Positions 14,006 to 23,700 of a DNA stretch of 53,179 nt are shown in pieces. A model generated the notes under the pieces. That model did not search any database and had not been told where the DNA came from. It saw only the letters and a program-made list of their open reading frames with translations. The stretch lies in the NCBI GenBank assembly GCA_903888345.1, contig CAISTG010000050.1, forward strand, positions 1 through 53,179, written 5' to 3'. This DNA comes from Candidatus Buchananbacteria bacterium (GTDB taxonomy: Bacteria; Patescibacteriota; Patescibacteriia; 2-01-FULL-39-33). Both the position numbers and the translations under genes were made by a program. Within the stretch, counting starts at the first letter, position 1. Each line of letters begins with the position of its first letter.

Positions 14006-14092
14006 ACCATCCTTCGGAATTTCATCCATCACTGAGCGATATATATGTATATATTGCTAGAGAGAAAAACTACCTTAACAAGGAGACAAGAC

Positions 14093-14791
14093 ATGACTTG
14101 GTTACGAAAAACGATACTGATTAGTATATATTTGATAATTACTGCTTTCATTTTGGGACTATGGTTTCTACTGGCAATAATTAACATTGTTGGACCTCAC
14201 CAGATATTCACAATTATTGGCGGTCTGATAGTTGTGCCACTGACACTGCTGGCTATGTTTTCACCGGTCATCTGCATCGGTGCTATTGCTAATCTGAACT
14301 CACCCGGAGAATACATTTTTGCTATACTTCTAGCTAAAGGCTCGATAATTTACGATAAGTCATCCGGCCGAATCGAAAAGATATTGAAGCAAGAAGAATT
14401 CTATTGGTGTTGGCAATATCCCTATTCAGATTATGAAACATTAGCACCACTCACAAATCGAAGCCTTTGGCTAAAAGTTGCACCGATCGCCTGTAATCCA
14501 GAAGTTCGACGACTAAAGCTAGGAGTGCTGATTGAGCCGCCAGTTACCCATATTGACTTTCAAAAGCTCAGCGACCGATTAGGAAAAATCTTTCCCGATT
14601 TCGACAAGGCGGTAATGAGCTTACTCTATGATTTCTGCGAAGAAAAATCCAACTTCCTAAGTACTCTCTATAATCCCTATCGAGATGAACAACAAGAACA
14701 ATTCAAAGAAGTGATCTTCGAATCACTGACGCCCAAACTGGCAGAATTTGGACTAACTATTAATGGAGCCGAATTCTCTTTTACTGACTAA
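14093..14791 (+). CDS. Membrane-anchored orphan, two N-terminal TM segments
   Basis: A 232-aa protein. ATG 14093 is favoured by AAGGAG at 14080-14085. An upstream in-frame ATG (14045) is less likely. Two hydrophobic segments (residues about 7-30 and 39-65) predict a short hairpin in the membrane. A soluble domain of about 165 aa follows, with FYWCWQYPYSDYETLAPL and a C-terminal LTPKLAEFGLTINGAEFSF, which resembles the end of band-7/SPFH domains (compare 'L...L..YGI.V..v.I'). That similarity is weak. It is a single-gene unit. Function unknown. Confidence 0.75.
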   Translation: MTWLRKTILISIYLIITAFILGLWFLLAIINIVGPHQIFTIIGGLIVVPLTLLAMFSPVICIGAIANLNSPGEYIFAILLAKGSIIYDKSSGRIEKILKQEEFYWCWQYPYSDYETLAPLTNRSLWLKVAPIACNPEVRRLKLGVLIEPPVTHIDFQKLSDRLGKIFPDFDKAVMSLLYDFCEEKSNFLSTLYNPYRDEQQEQFKEVIFESLTPKLAEFGLTINGAEFSFTD

Positions 14792-14809
14792 CCGCACCTT
14801 AATGACAAA

Positions 14810-14832
14810 CGCCGAGAATAATATTCTCGGCG
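14810..14832 (+). terminator. Hairpin after the 14.1-kb gene (GCCGAGAA family)
   Basis: A near-perfect palindrome: CGCCGAGAAT (14810-14819) with ATTCTCGGCG (14823-14832). The following stretch is TA-rich rather than a clean T run. Confidence 0.65.
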
Positions 14833-14938
14833 TTATATATTTATAAATTAATATAAACTACTATTTTCTAACCATAATAATCTATGACGGATTGAGAATA
14901 ATCGCTTAACGAAATAGTAATTTTGCACTTCAACTGCC

Positions 14939-14977
14939 CAGCCACAGTTAACCATAACTGCAGCTGAGTATTTTTAT
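14939..14977 (+). terminator. Second isolated terminator-like hairpin
   Basis: CAGC-CA-CAGTTA (14939-14950) pairs with TAACTG-CA-GCTG (14955-14966), with a CA/CA internal loop, followed by AGTATTTTTATTTT. It lies more than 100 nt after the previous terminator with no gene between, so it may end a small RNA or be a remnant. Confidence 0.4.
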
Positions 14978-14993
14978 TTTACTCTGCCACCTC

Positions 14994-15022
14994 TTGACAA
15001 ACACTGCTTGCCGTGCTAGACT
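14994..15022 (+). promoter_or_regulatory. Promoter of the nuclease gene (CCGTGC extended -10 class)
   Basis: TTGACA (14994-14999), 17-bp spacer ending CCGTGC, and TAGACT (15017-15022). Nearly the same -35 and extended -10 recur at 47933 and 52340. Confidence 0.75.
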
Positions 15023-15062
15023 ATTCTGATATTTAACGTACCTCAACAATAGAAGATGACCA

Positions 15063-15653
15063 TTGAGTAAAGATCCGCTTCACCCGACTGCTAACGAAAT
15101 CTACATTAGTACCGATATTGAAGCTAATGGCCCGATTCCCGGACCATACTCTATGTTAGCGCTTGGTGCCGGAGCATTTTCTGTCACCCGCGAGAAAGGC
15201 GTCGAATTGATCAGTGGTTTCAGTGCCAATCTTGAGGAATTGCCAGGTGCTGGCAGTGACCCCAAAACCATGGCCTGGTGGCAAGACTACCCTGAAGCCT
15301 GGGATCTTAATCGATCGAATCAGCAACCTCCAGAAAAGGCAATTAGCAGCTACGTTAATTGGCTCCAGAAATTGCCTGGCCGACCAGTCTTTGTGGCTTG
15401 GCCAGCAACCTATGACTTTACCTTTGTCTATTGGTATCTGATGTACTTCCTCAACCAGTCGCCCTTTAACTGGAGTGGCCTGGATGCTCGCAGCTATTCG
15501 ATGGCACTGACCCAAAAGCGCTGGTTCGATGTTTCAATGCATGATTTGCCACTAGTTAATGCGCAAAATCTTCATCCGCATGTTGCCTACTATGATGCGA
15601 TTCATCAGGGTCGACAAGTTTGTAAGTTGATTTACAACAACCTCTTTCGCTAG
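15063..15653 (+). CDS. DEDD-superfamily 3'-5' exonuclease-like protein
   Basis: A 196-aa protein. STDIEANGP (D18, E20) followed by GPYSMLALGA is the first exonuclease motif (DxE) of the DnaQ/RNase T superfamily, in a form also seen in small exoribonuclease-like proteins. FVAWPATYDFTFVYWYL near 117-133 fits motif II (the Asp of YDF). HPHVAYYDAIHQGR near the C-terminus fits the H-x4-D motif III of DEDDh enzymes. All four acidic residues appear present. The start is TTG at 15063; an ATG six bases earlier (15057) is out of the coding frame and hits a stop after four codons. The SD is weak. A single-gene unit with its own promoter and terminator. Confidence 0.82.
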   Translation: MSKDPLHPTANEIYISTDIEANGPIPGPYSMLALGAGAFSVTREKGVELISGFSANLEELPGAGSDPKTMAWWQDYPEAWDLNRSNQQPPEKAISSYVNWLQKLPGRPVFVAWPATYDFTFVYWYLMYFLNQSPFNWSGLDARSYSMALTQKRWFDVSMHDLPLVNAQNLHPHVAYYDAIHQGRQVCKLIYNNLFR

Positions 15654-15666
15654 GACTAAACACTTT

Positions 15667-15698
15667 CGCCGAAGACTCTCAAGTCTCCGGCGTTTTTT
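15667..15698 (+). terminator. Terminator of the nuclease gene
   Basis: CGCC-GAAGACT (15667-15677) with AGTCTC-CGGCG (15682-15692), one mismatch region, then TTTTTT. Confidence 0.85.
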
Positions 15699-15708
15699 AT
15701 TTTGCTAA

Positions 15709-16311
15709 TTATTGAATTATCTTTTCTACTTCTACCAGATTATCATCGCTCACTTGTAAATACCTGCTTTTACCAACGGAGGGACTAGTGGTAAATGGTT
15801 CGTCTGGTAATCGGTCAGCATAGTTTACTACCACCTGACCCGCCTTAATCTCGGTTGTTTGTGGTGCGATTCGATCACCTAGCAAGACAGCATTCAAACC
15901 ACGGTAACCTTGATTTGATCCTAAAGCAACTGCCACATAATAAAAAATTCCTGATCCACCAGTATCCTGCGTTAAAATAAAAGCAACATCTTCAATTCCA
16001 TCACCATTCAAATCACCTTTGGCTTCATTACCGAAATATTTCGTTGTCTGCTTAACGGCATAGTCGCTAGTAATCGCAATAACTGAAACGCCCTTAATTA
16101 AACGGACTGGTTCGTCATTAATATTGTAAGTATTATTTATTGCCCCGTCATGACTGCTGACTACTTCCGACTCGCAGCGAGCAACTGTAACATTCCAAGT
16201 TTGATTAGCAGGACAATTCTTGGGCGCCTGACGCGAAAAAAACCAGACATCAAGTCCAATTATCAATATTACTAATAATAGAATAGCTAAATAAGTATAC
16301 TTATTTTTCAT
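15709..16311 (-). CDS. Membrane-anchored FG-GAP-like protein
   Basis: A 200-aa protein. One N-terminal hydrophobic helix (residues about 6-26, YLAILLLVILIIGLDVWFF) with a following CPANQTWNVTVARCES segment suggests a membrane anchor and a small disulphide-bonded stretch outside the cell. GDLNGDGIEDVAFILTQD near 99-116 is a classic FG-GAP/dockerin-like calcium loop, followed by GSGIFYYVAVAL. Proteins of this layout are common in Patescibacteria genomes (family-level recollection). Ligand unknown. It is convergent with the nuclease gene. Its promoter shares a conserved 30-bp block with the VIT transporter promoter. Confidence 0.8.
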   Translation of the reverse strand: MKNKYTYLAILLLVILIIGLDVWFFSRQAPKNCPANQTWNVTVARCESEVVSSHDGAINNTYNINDEPVRLIKGVSVIAITSDYAVKQTTKYFGNEAKGDLNGDGIEDVAFILTQDTGGSGIFYYVAVALGSNQGYRGLNAVLLGDRIAPQTTEIKAGQVVVNYADRLPDEPFTTSPSVGKSRYLQVSDDNLVEVEKIIQ

Positions 16312-16342
16312 AGACCTTAATATGGTTAATTAACTTAACCCT

Positions 16343-16372
16343 AGTATAGCAAATATTTGCGTTAGAGGCGAC
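16343..16372 (-). promoter_or_regulatory. Extended -10 promoter with conserved ATTTGCTATA block
   Basis: On the minus strand, TGC-TATACT ends a block (16372-16343) that matches 22 of 30 positions of the VIT promoter at 49929-49900. It includes the palindrome GCAAATATTTGC (16349-16360). No clear -35. Confidence 0.55.
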
Positions 16373-16383
16373 TTTAACCAAAA

Positions 16384-16411
16384 TAAAAAACGAGACCCCG
16401 GGGGAGTCTCG
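16384..16411 (-). terminator. Terminator of the 16.9-kb secreted protein gene
   Basis: CGAGAC/GTCTCG with CCCC/GGGG extension spans 16391-16411. The A run 16384-16390 reads as T on the minus strand. Confidence 0.85.
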
Positions 16412-16424
16412 TGAAAATGTTCGA

Positions 16425-16949
16425 TTAGTAACCGGCTGCATCCAATGCCTGGCCGCCAGCAGTCGCGCCAGCAGTACCCACGGCGGTAGCAACGCCAGCA
16501 GTCCAAGCCTGACCTGCAAGCAGGTGAGTCGTGGTGGCTGCAGCATTGTTGAACACCAGCGGTCCAACAAGTCCGCCCCAGAAAGCGCCGGTAACGAGCC
16601 AATCGAGGCCAGCGTCCGTAATGACGGTATTCACACTACCATTTTCGCCACCAGCGATCTGCGGTGCTGCGGCCAACGGCTCGGCAGCGACAACAGTACG
16701 ACCGGCGGATTCAACAACGTCAAATGCCCCCTTGCGAACTGCATCCGGAATAAGCACGAGATTACTCGGCTTGCCCTTCTTGATGGTCTCGCCGACCGCA
16801 ATGAGCGGCGTGAACGGCAGGATCAAAACGCGGCCGACGGTCGTGGCAAAGCCTTTACCGATATTTTTGACATCGGCAGCTCCGGCGATCGGGGCGGCAA
16901 AGGCAAGAACCAGGGCGAGGACGAGGAGGACGGAGAAAGTCTTTTTCAT
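16425..16949 (-). CDS. Secreted Ala/Gly-rich orphan protein
   Basis: A 174-aa protein with a textbook signal peptide (MKKTFSVLLVLALVLAFAAPIAGAAD, cleavage near residue 24). The mature chain is rich in Ala, Gly, Val and Thr, with two hydrophobic stretches (GRVLILPFTPLIAVG and a C-terminal TAGVATAVGTAGATAGG region) that could insert into or lie on the membrane. No family recognised. Composition is markedly GC-rich compared with neighbours, which hints at transfer or strong codon selection for high expression. It has its own promoter, a leader of about 150 nt and an AAGGAA site. Confidence 0.75.
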   Translation of the reverse strand: MKKTFSVLLVLALVLAFAAPIAGAADVKNIGKGFATTVGRVLILPFTPLIAVGETIKKGKPSNLVLIPDAVRKGAFDVVESAGRTVVAAEPLAAAPQIAGGENGSVNTVITDAGLDWLVTGAFWGGLVGPLVFNNAAATTTHLLAGQAWTAGVATAVGTAGATAGGQALDAAGY

Positions 16950-17106
16950 GATCGAATTCCTTCTTCTTGAACGCGGTTATGGTAGCCTCAGCCGCATAGC
17001 TTTGGCTTTCTAGAAACCCTGTTCCCCAAATAGAGACAAACACCTCCTTTCTCGGGGACTTAATAACTTTAGCTGCGGTTTCTACTAAAATATACAATGT
17101 AGCGAT

Positions 17107-17135
17107 AACTTATCAAAATTACCTGATTATGTCAA
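17107..17135 (-). promoter_or_regulatory. Promoter of the 16.9-kb gene
   Basis: On the minus strand TTGACA (17135-17130) and TAAGTT (17112-17107), 17-bp spacer. The leader of about 150 nt includes the sequence complementary to CTCCTTTCTCGGGG at 17043-17056. The remaining 17140-17250 stretch is AT-rich with no feature I can support. Confidence 0.7.
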
Positions 17136-17253
17136 GAGTAATTTTAGCTATTTGTTATATTTTTCCGATTATTTATAATATTTAGCTAAATTTAGATAAA
17201 TTTTCTCTAATATTTGATTGGATACTCATCTTCAATATTCATATATAGATAAT

Positions 17254-17283
17254 AAAAGGCGCTCTGCTAGCAGAGCGCCTTTT
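17254..17283. terminator. Perfect bidirectional terminator
   Basis: A perfect 13-bp stem: AAAAGGCGCTCTG (17254-17266) pairs with CAGAGCGCCTTTT (17271-17283) around CTAG. It ends the 17.7-kb gene on the minus strand. Confidence 0.9.
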
Positions 17284-17304
17284 ATCGTAAGATCTATTCT
17301 ATGA

Positions 17305-17676
17305 CTAGCTTTGGGTACTTAATTTGGTTAGTAATAGGTTAAATAGGCCATAAAAATCCTGTTGGACCTCGGCCTGACCACTGGCATTAGTGAATTTTTT
17401 CCAGGCAGCGTAAATTTCCTCATCATTAATATCGCGAACAGCGTTTTCTAATTGGAGACGTTGGTCGAAGGAAACTGTTTGACCACCTTGGAGCACGTTG
17501 GCTACAAACAATTTAGAAAAGGATAACACCTTGGCATTAACTTGTTGCTGACTAATAGTTTTCTGCGCTGCTTGTAATTGCGCCTTTAAGGAAATCGCCT
17601 CCCAACCAAAAAATATCAGGCCGGCTAACATTAGGATAAAAACCAGAACACAAAGGACTTGCTTAGTTGTGGACAT
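17305..17676 (-). CDS. Small single-pass membrane protein with coiled coil
   Basis: A 123-aa protein. Residues about 6-28 are a transmembrane helix (VLCVLVFILMLAGLIFFGW) and 29-45 a short heptad-like stretch rich in Gln/Ala (LKAQLQAAQKTISQQQ). The C-terminal 75 aa (VLSFSKLFVANVLQGG to FYGLFNLLLTKL) is helical with amphipathic character. No family recognised. It follows the giant surface gene by 77 bp on the same strand and may assist it. However, an extended -10 in the gap (TGTTATAAT on the minus strand) suggests independent transcription. No SD. Confidence 0.75.
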   Translation of the reverse strand: MSTTKQVLCVLVFILMLAGLIFFGWEAISLKAQLQAAQKTISQQQVNAKVLSFSKLFVANVLQGGQTVSFDQRLQLENAVRDINDEEIYAAWKKFTNASGQAEVQQDFYGLFNLLLTKLSTQS

Positions 17677-17700
17677 ACTTTTATTTAATTTAATATTTAC

Positions 17701-17709
17701 ATTATAACA
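17701..17709 (-). promoter_or_regulatory. Extended -10 element of the 17.7-kb gene
   Basis: Minus-strand TG-T-TATAAT (17709-17701). The same GTGTTATAAT string occurs in the promoter of the giant gene (41954-41946), so the two may be coregulated. Confidence 0.5.
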
Positions 17710-17753
17710 CTTAAATATTTTTTTGGCTTGTGGTTAAGTTTTATTCCGCGGTT

Positions 17754-20700
17754 CTAAACCACTCTCTTTCTTTTAACCGTAAACAAAACCGCAAAATATA
17801 ACATCACTAACAGAATTCCGCCGAGTAAAACATTTTGCAAATTCAGCCAACCCAACCATGATGCTTTCGCTTTCATTTCAATATTCATAAAGACACCTTT
17901 GTTTTCTTCCACCTTGAAAATTTCACTCTGGTAGTTTCCGTAGTTGCCAGCCGTGGCCGTTAAATAATAATCGCCCGGTGGCACCAAGAAGGCATAACGA
18001 CCAGTCACATCAGTGGTGTGGGGATTCTCTTGGCGATAGTTGCCAGCTGGCCACAACTCAAATTTCTTGGTTTCAGGATTGAGCCAATAGATTGAAACAA
18101 TGGCACCAGTAATACGCGCTTCGCTGCCATCACTCAATTTACGGTAGACATAACCTTCTGGATCAACGATTACAATCATACTGACTGTTTCTGGCATGGC
18201 TTCCTTATTTTGGTATTCGACAACGGTGCGCAATTCATATTGACCAAGAACTAAAGGAGAGGTGACATCAGCGGTCCAAATGCCATTGGCCGATTCCTTG
18301 TATTCGAATTGGGCCAAGACCAAATCAGGTTCCTGTTTATTCTTGTTTGGTGTTGCTGGTACGCTGGCGCTAGTTTCACCGACGTTAACTTCGGCCTTCA
18401 TTTCCATCGCGCTAGCCGGAGTTGCAATCAGATCCATCGCCGAAAAATCCGAGTCATTCCGGACTTGATCCGGAATCTCGGTGCGACTCAATGCTTTAGG
18501 GCTCAGATTCCGGTTCAAGTTTACCCCGTTGGAGACCTTGGGGCCCGGAATGACATCGGGGGACGCCACGCCACTCCCCGTCATTCCCGCGAAGGCGGGA
18601 ATCCAGGTTGAATTCTTAGGGCTCAGATTCCTGGTCAAGCCAGGAATGACTTGGGATGTACTAGAAGCTTCAGCTTCACCGACATGGTTTGACTTATAAA
18701 TCAAATAACCCTTAACAGTTGCAGCGGGCTGATCGGGCTTAATGGCCAATGTCAGCGGATGACCTTGGATTGTGTTTAAGGTTTGCAGTGCTGTGCCTTG
18801 ATTAGAGATTGATAATTTCACATTAAGATCAAGATTGTTCTCTCCCCCTCGAGCAAAAACCATATTAGTTGGAACTTTCTGGCTTTGCGTTTTTGTCAAA
18901 TCATTAATCTCCAAGTTTGTAATACCTGATAATCCAACCGCTTCAGCAAGACCCGGCAAAGAAACCTTAGCAACTTCCAGTTGTCCGGCATCGCTCATTC
19001 TAGTGATGCCAACATTCTTTAAGGCGCTAGCCACCTGCGGGAATTTATTCGCAATATTCATAAAGTCACGAGGCAAAGTAGCAAAGACAAAATCATTCAT
19101 TGACGGCAAAGTTAAAATCAAATTATGCAGAAAAGCAAATGGCGTCTCTTTCGGCACCGCATTAGCTAGTGGTGGGAAATTCAGTGGCGTTTCTGTTTGC
19201 GGACTAAAGAAGCCAACTAAATTAGAGATACCCGCTTTGATTTGATCGCCAACACTAACAGTCGGGACGTTCATCGATGGTAATTTCAAATTAATATTTG
19301 CCGAGAAAGCGGGTGAATCTTGGCCAGCGGAATTTAAGAATTTGGTGTAAATGGTATAATCCTTGTTCAAACAACTAGCTTGACCTTGGCACAAGTCATA
19401 TTCAAATGAAGCTTGCCCAGTTGGTGAGGCAACGAATGGTAAGGTGACGGCATTGTTAAAGTCAGGGTTGGTAGAAATAATAACAGCAGTAGTACCCGGG
19501 GTTGGGGTTAATGTAATTGTTACTTTTGGTTTCGTAGTAACTTTAGTTCCGTTGTTAATTGTGATTACTGTTACGCCCTTAGGAGTTGTTGTTACAATCG
19601 CAATAGTTGAACTTGTCGTAGTTGGTAAAATAATAACTGGAGCGGGAGTTACTGGCCAGAAAATGAATCCTCCGGGTGGTTGCGGTACGTTATATGTAAC
19701 GCTAGTAATAGTCTCGACAGTATCCTTGTTACCCAAATAATCTTCACAAGCAAGGTAAACATTTTGCGTGCCATAACTGAAGTTTGGCAAAATACAAGTC
19801 ATCTGGATGCTATTAGACACAGAGCAAGAATAATCACTTACCATATTATCATATGACTTAGCAGAGAGGGCGAAACGGCAAATGCTTGGCTTATTGGTCG
19901 TAAAAGTGACGATCTGACCTGATTTGGCAATGTTACTGCCAATGGCTGGAGTGAGATTGGAGATGACTGGGGTAGCCTTGTCGATGCGAATTAGATTGGA
20001 AGTTTTAACGCCTTCGGCGTTGCCCAAATGATCAACAGAATAATATCTTACATACTGTTCAGTAGCAGTTCCACTGGCACCAATAACATTAATACTAGTC
20101 GAGGCTACAAGAATAGTCGGTGTGCAAGTACCGTCAGTATCAAGACAATAATATGTGCTAGAAACACCAGAGCCAGTGCCATCAGTAGTAACAAAATTAA
20201 TTATTTGATCGGCATTCGTCCAAGCGCTAGTGGCATCGTCAGTGGTGGTTGGGGCTATTGCATCGCCAGTGTAAGTAATAGTTGAAGTACCAGTCCCCTG
20301 ATTGCCAACATTATCTTTAACTCTAGTATTAAAAGTATAATATTCACTATCGTTAACTGACACGGCTGTTTTTTCACAATGATTAGTATTCCAGATTGCG
20401 GTGAGCCAATTTACTCCACCATTTAAAGTATATTCGCAAGTGGCAGTATCGACACCACTGGCAGTGTCGGTCGCATAGCCGCCAAGAACGGTGCCGGTGC
20501 CTTTGATGTAATTAGCGAAAGTAGTAAATCCGGGAATTGTTGTTGTCGCGACACTTGGTCCGATATAGTCAAAACCCCAATTCAAATTATGGCCGGAATC
20601 AGTGGAGTTGCTTTGAACAACTGTTGACCCACCACTAGCATCAGAGTAGGCAACGTTTACATAATTCGCATTAGCTACACCTGCAACATTTAGATACCAA

Positions 20701-23700
20701 GTACTGGTTGGATTCAGGGCGAGCAGTGAGCCAGCGTGACCAGCCACGTTGAAGTTGCCGCCTACCGTGAGAGTGGAGCCTATGAAACCAGAGGCGATAA
20801 CATTGGTAACAGTAGGAATCCCAACAGCACCGTTAGCCGGAGTCATACTACCAATAACTGACTCGGCAACATGTTGCCAGTTCAAACCAGTATTGCCTAA
20901 AGGCGAAGAAATTAACCAAGCTCTCCAAGCATCACCATACCACCATAAATAATACGTTCCATTTGTATAATACGGTCTAGCAGCTCCCGATTTGGTATAC
21001 ATCCCACCATAAGTATAAACCCCGGTTGCATCTGGTGTTAAGGTACCTGTCACTTGCATTTGATTATAATAAACAGAAGAATTCAAACCCGAAGCGGTCA
21101 CCTGCGCACCGTCGGCAATAGTGAAATTACCAGCAGTATTAATATTCCACCCCGCAGGATTCAAAGTGCCGGCTGTATGATTAAACGCACCGGTTGTCAC
21201 CAAGTTATCTGCCAAAGTCATTGTGCCTGATCCAGAATGAGTTAGATTATAGAATAACTGTCCGTTAGAAGTAATCGGCTGAGTGCTGGTGCCATTAAGA
21301 TTTAGAGTTGATGAGCCAGGAGTGACAGTGATACCAGTAAAGTTGATATTGCCAGAGACACTTAAATTAGAATTATTTAAAATAATTAAATTACCAGAGG
21401 TATCTCCCGAGTTTGCTCTGCCAAAGCTTGTAATATTGGCAGCTCCATTCAAGGTTAATTTACCATATTGGCCAGTGGCAATACTTCGTCCAAATGTTAC
21501 CGCTCCAGCGGTGAGGGTGTTATTACCCATATCTACGGCTCCGACACCGGAACCATACGATTCAATATTGAAAATACGTGATCCAATATTTAGATTACCC
21601 GTAAAAGTAACCGTAGCCGTAGGATTAGGCCGAACACTAAAATTACAATTCGTAGTCAAGGCAGATTGATTTATGTTGTTCGAACTCATAATCCAAAGTA
21701 TACCTGAACCCGAATATGATCCGCTTCCACTTATTGGGTTATCGCTGCTAGGAGAAAAAACAATAAAATCATTACTAGTTGCTAAGGTGCCGTTATTAAC
21801 TAAGGCCCTGGCCGTCACTTGGTCGCTTAAAGTGGTAGTAACTCCATTATTAATAATATAGGTTTTAAAGGCATTGTTTGAATTTGCATTGCCCACTGCT
21901 CCACTCGCGCCTTGAATCCAGCTTCCGGACGAGGTCAGAAGTCCAGCAATGTTAGGTATTGAGATGTTTCCATTTACAGTAACTGTCTTGCCATTATCAA
22001 TAAGAGTTCCCTGCGTTAATGTCGTGCTAGTCGCCACAAAATTATCGCGCAAAGTCCAGGCGCCACCGACGCCATTGAATTGAACGGCATTAAAAGGCAC
22101 AGAAGATGAGCCAGTGGTAATAGTCATGCCAGTTGAGGCTGAATTGAAGATAACCGTTGAACTCGCAGCGATAAACGTCGATGAGGCGGTACCATTCCCA
22201 AAGTTAAGCCAGTTTCCTCCGACGGTAATTATTGAATTACGTGTACTGGTCGAACCACTAGTGGCGTCTAAGGTTTTACGGCCGGAGTCAGAGCCTAAAC
22301 CGATTTGTAAATTTCCTCCTACTGTTAAGTTGTATCCATTAGTTTTCCAGGTAGAAACTTTTGCGGCAGTGTAAGTCAGATTCAAAAAATGTCCAGTGTT
22401 AATTACTATGTCTCCCATTTGGGTAACGATTGGAATTCCACCATTTCCACTTAAACTAATATTACAATCAAACCCATTGGTCAGAGTAGGTATATTGACA
22501 TTACCATCCTCATAAAAATTAATACTATTAATACTCAAACTCGAACTAGCATTAAAACTTAAAGGATTTTGTGATGCGGGGAAATTTATGTAACCCGTTG
22601 CACCCGTCAAAGTTCCAGAACCAATTGTTAATATATTTCGAATAGCGATACCAGAAGGCAAGGTGGTTATATTTCCATATTGACCAGTAACTAAATTATT
22701 AAATCCGTTGGCATAAACAGCAGACAAATTATTATAAGTTAAAGTGTTAGTGCCATTAAGCGTTGTAGTGGCATTATTAAACTGTCCCGAATCTAATGTT
22801 CCATCAGCAGTAAAATTACCATTACCATTCAAAGTGATAGTTGAGTTTCTGGCAATAAATCTAGATGAAGTCGTTTGTGAGAAATCACCGTTAACTGGGC
22901 TAGCACTACCAATTGTCACTGAATAGTTGCTACCCGACTTAGAGTCCAAAGTGCCAGCAGTCAAAGTGAGATTATGAGCGACCACTAATCCATCTTGTAA
23001 AGTGTAAGTTCCACCAATTCCATTTTGCATCAGATTATAAAAACTTGACCCACCAGAAGTGATCGTGCCAGAGCTACTCGTACCCATAAATGTCACCGTT
23101 GATGATCCGGAAATAAATGAATCATTATTGATATAATTGCCAGTTATATAAATATTAGAAGTACCGGCATCAACAGTATTATGAACAACTCCGTTGCCAG
23201 TCATAATATTTATACTGCCAGTAATAGTTACATTTGAATTATTGAGTATAAGTTTTCCCGCTCGACTTGTATTTGAATCACCAACAGTTACATCACCATT
23301 AACCGTTAAAGAATAACTGCTTGTAGCATTAGTATCTAAGGTATCAATATAACCGGACTGAGCATGAACATTAAGAGATGTGGCGGTCACCGAGCCTTGA
23401 AGGGTGTACTTATTACTGCCTGCAGTGCCGGAGGCAATAACAAGATTCTTATAATATGCTGATCCAGCAATATTTGCAGGTCCGGACTTCCTATAATAGA
23501 CGTTCGTTGGCAATAAGGTGGGCGTTCCGTTTAGAACTAACGGCGTACTATTGGTGCCACTATATAACTCAAAATCGCTCCCACCACTAACCCCTCCGCC
23601 ATACCCAACAGTTCCAATTGTACAAACATTTACTATATATTGACCTCCACTTGTCAGGGCGGTCGTATTGCCATTTTGACCAATCACTAAATCATAAAAC

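Noticed and set aside
16855-17097. An 80-aa minus-strand frame spanning the leader of the 16.9-kb gene
   Set aside because: It overlaps the real signal-peptide gene in another frame and has a Pro/Arg-rich low-complexity end. The promoter lies just upstream of it, but the AAGGAA site and signal peptide favour 16949.
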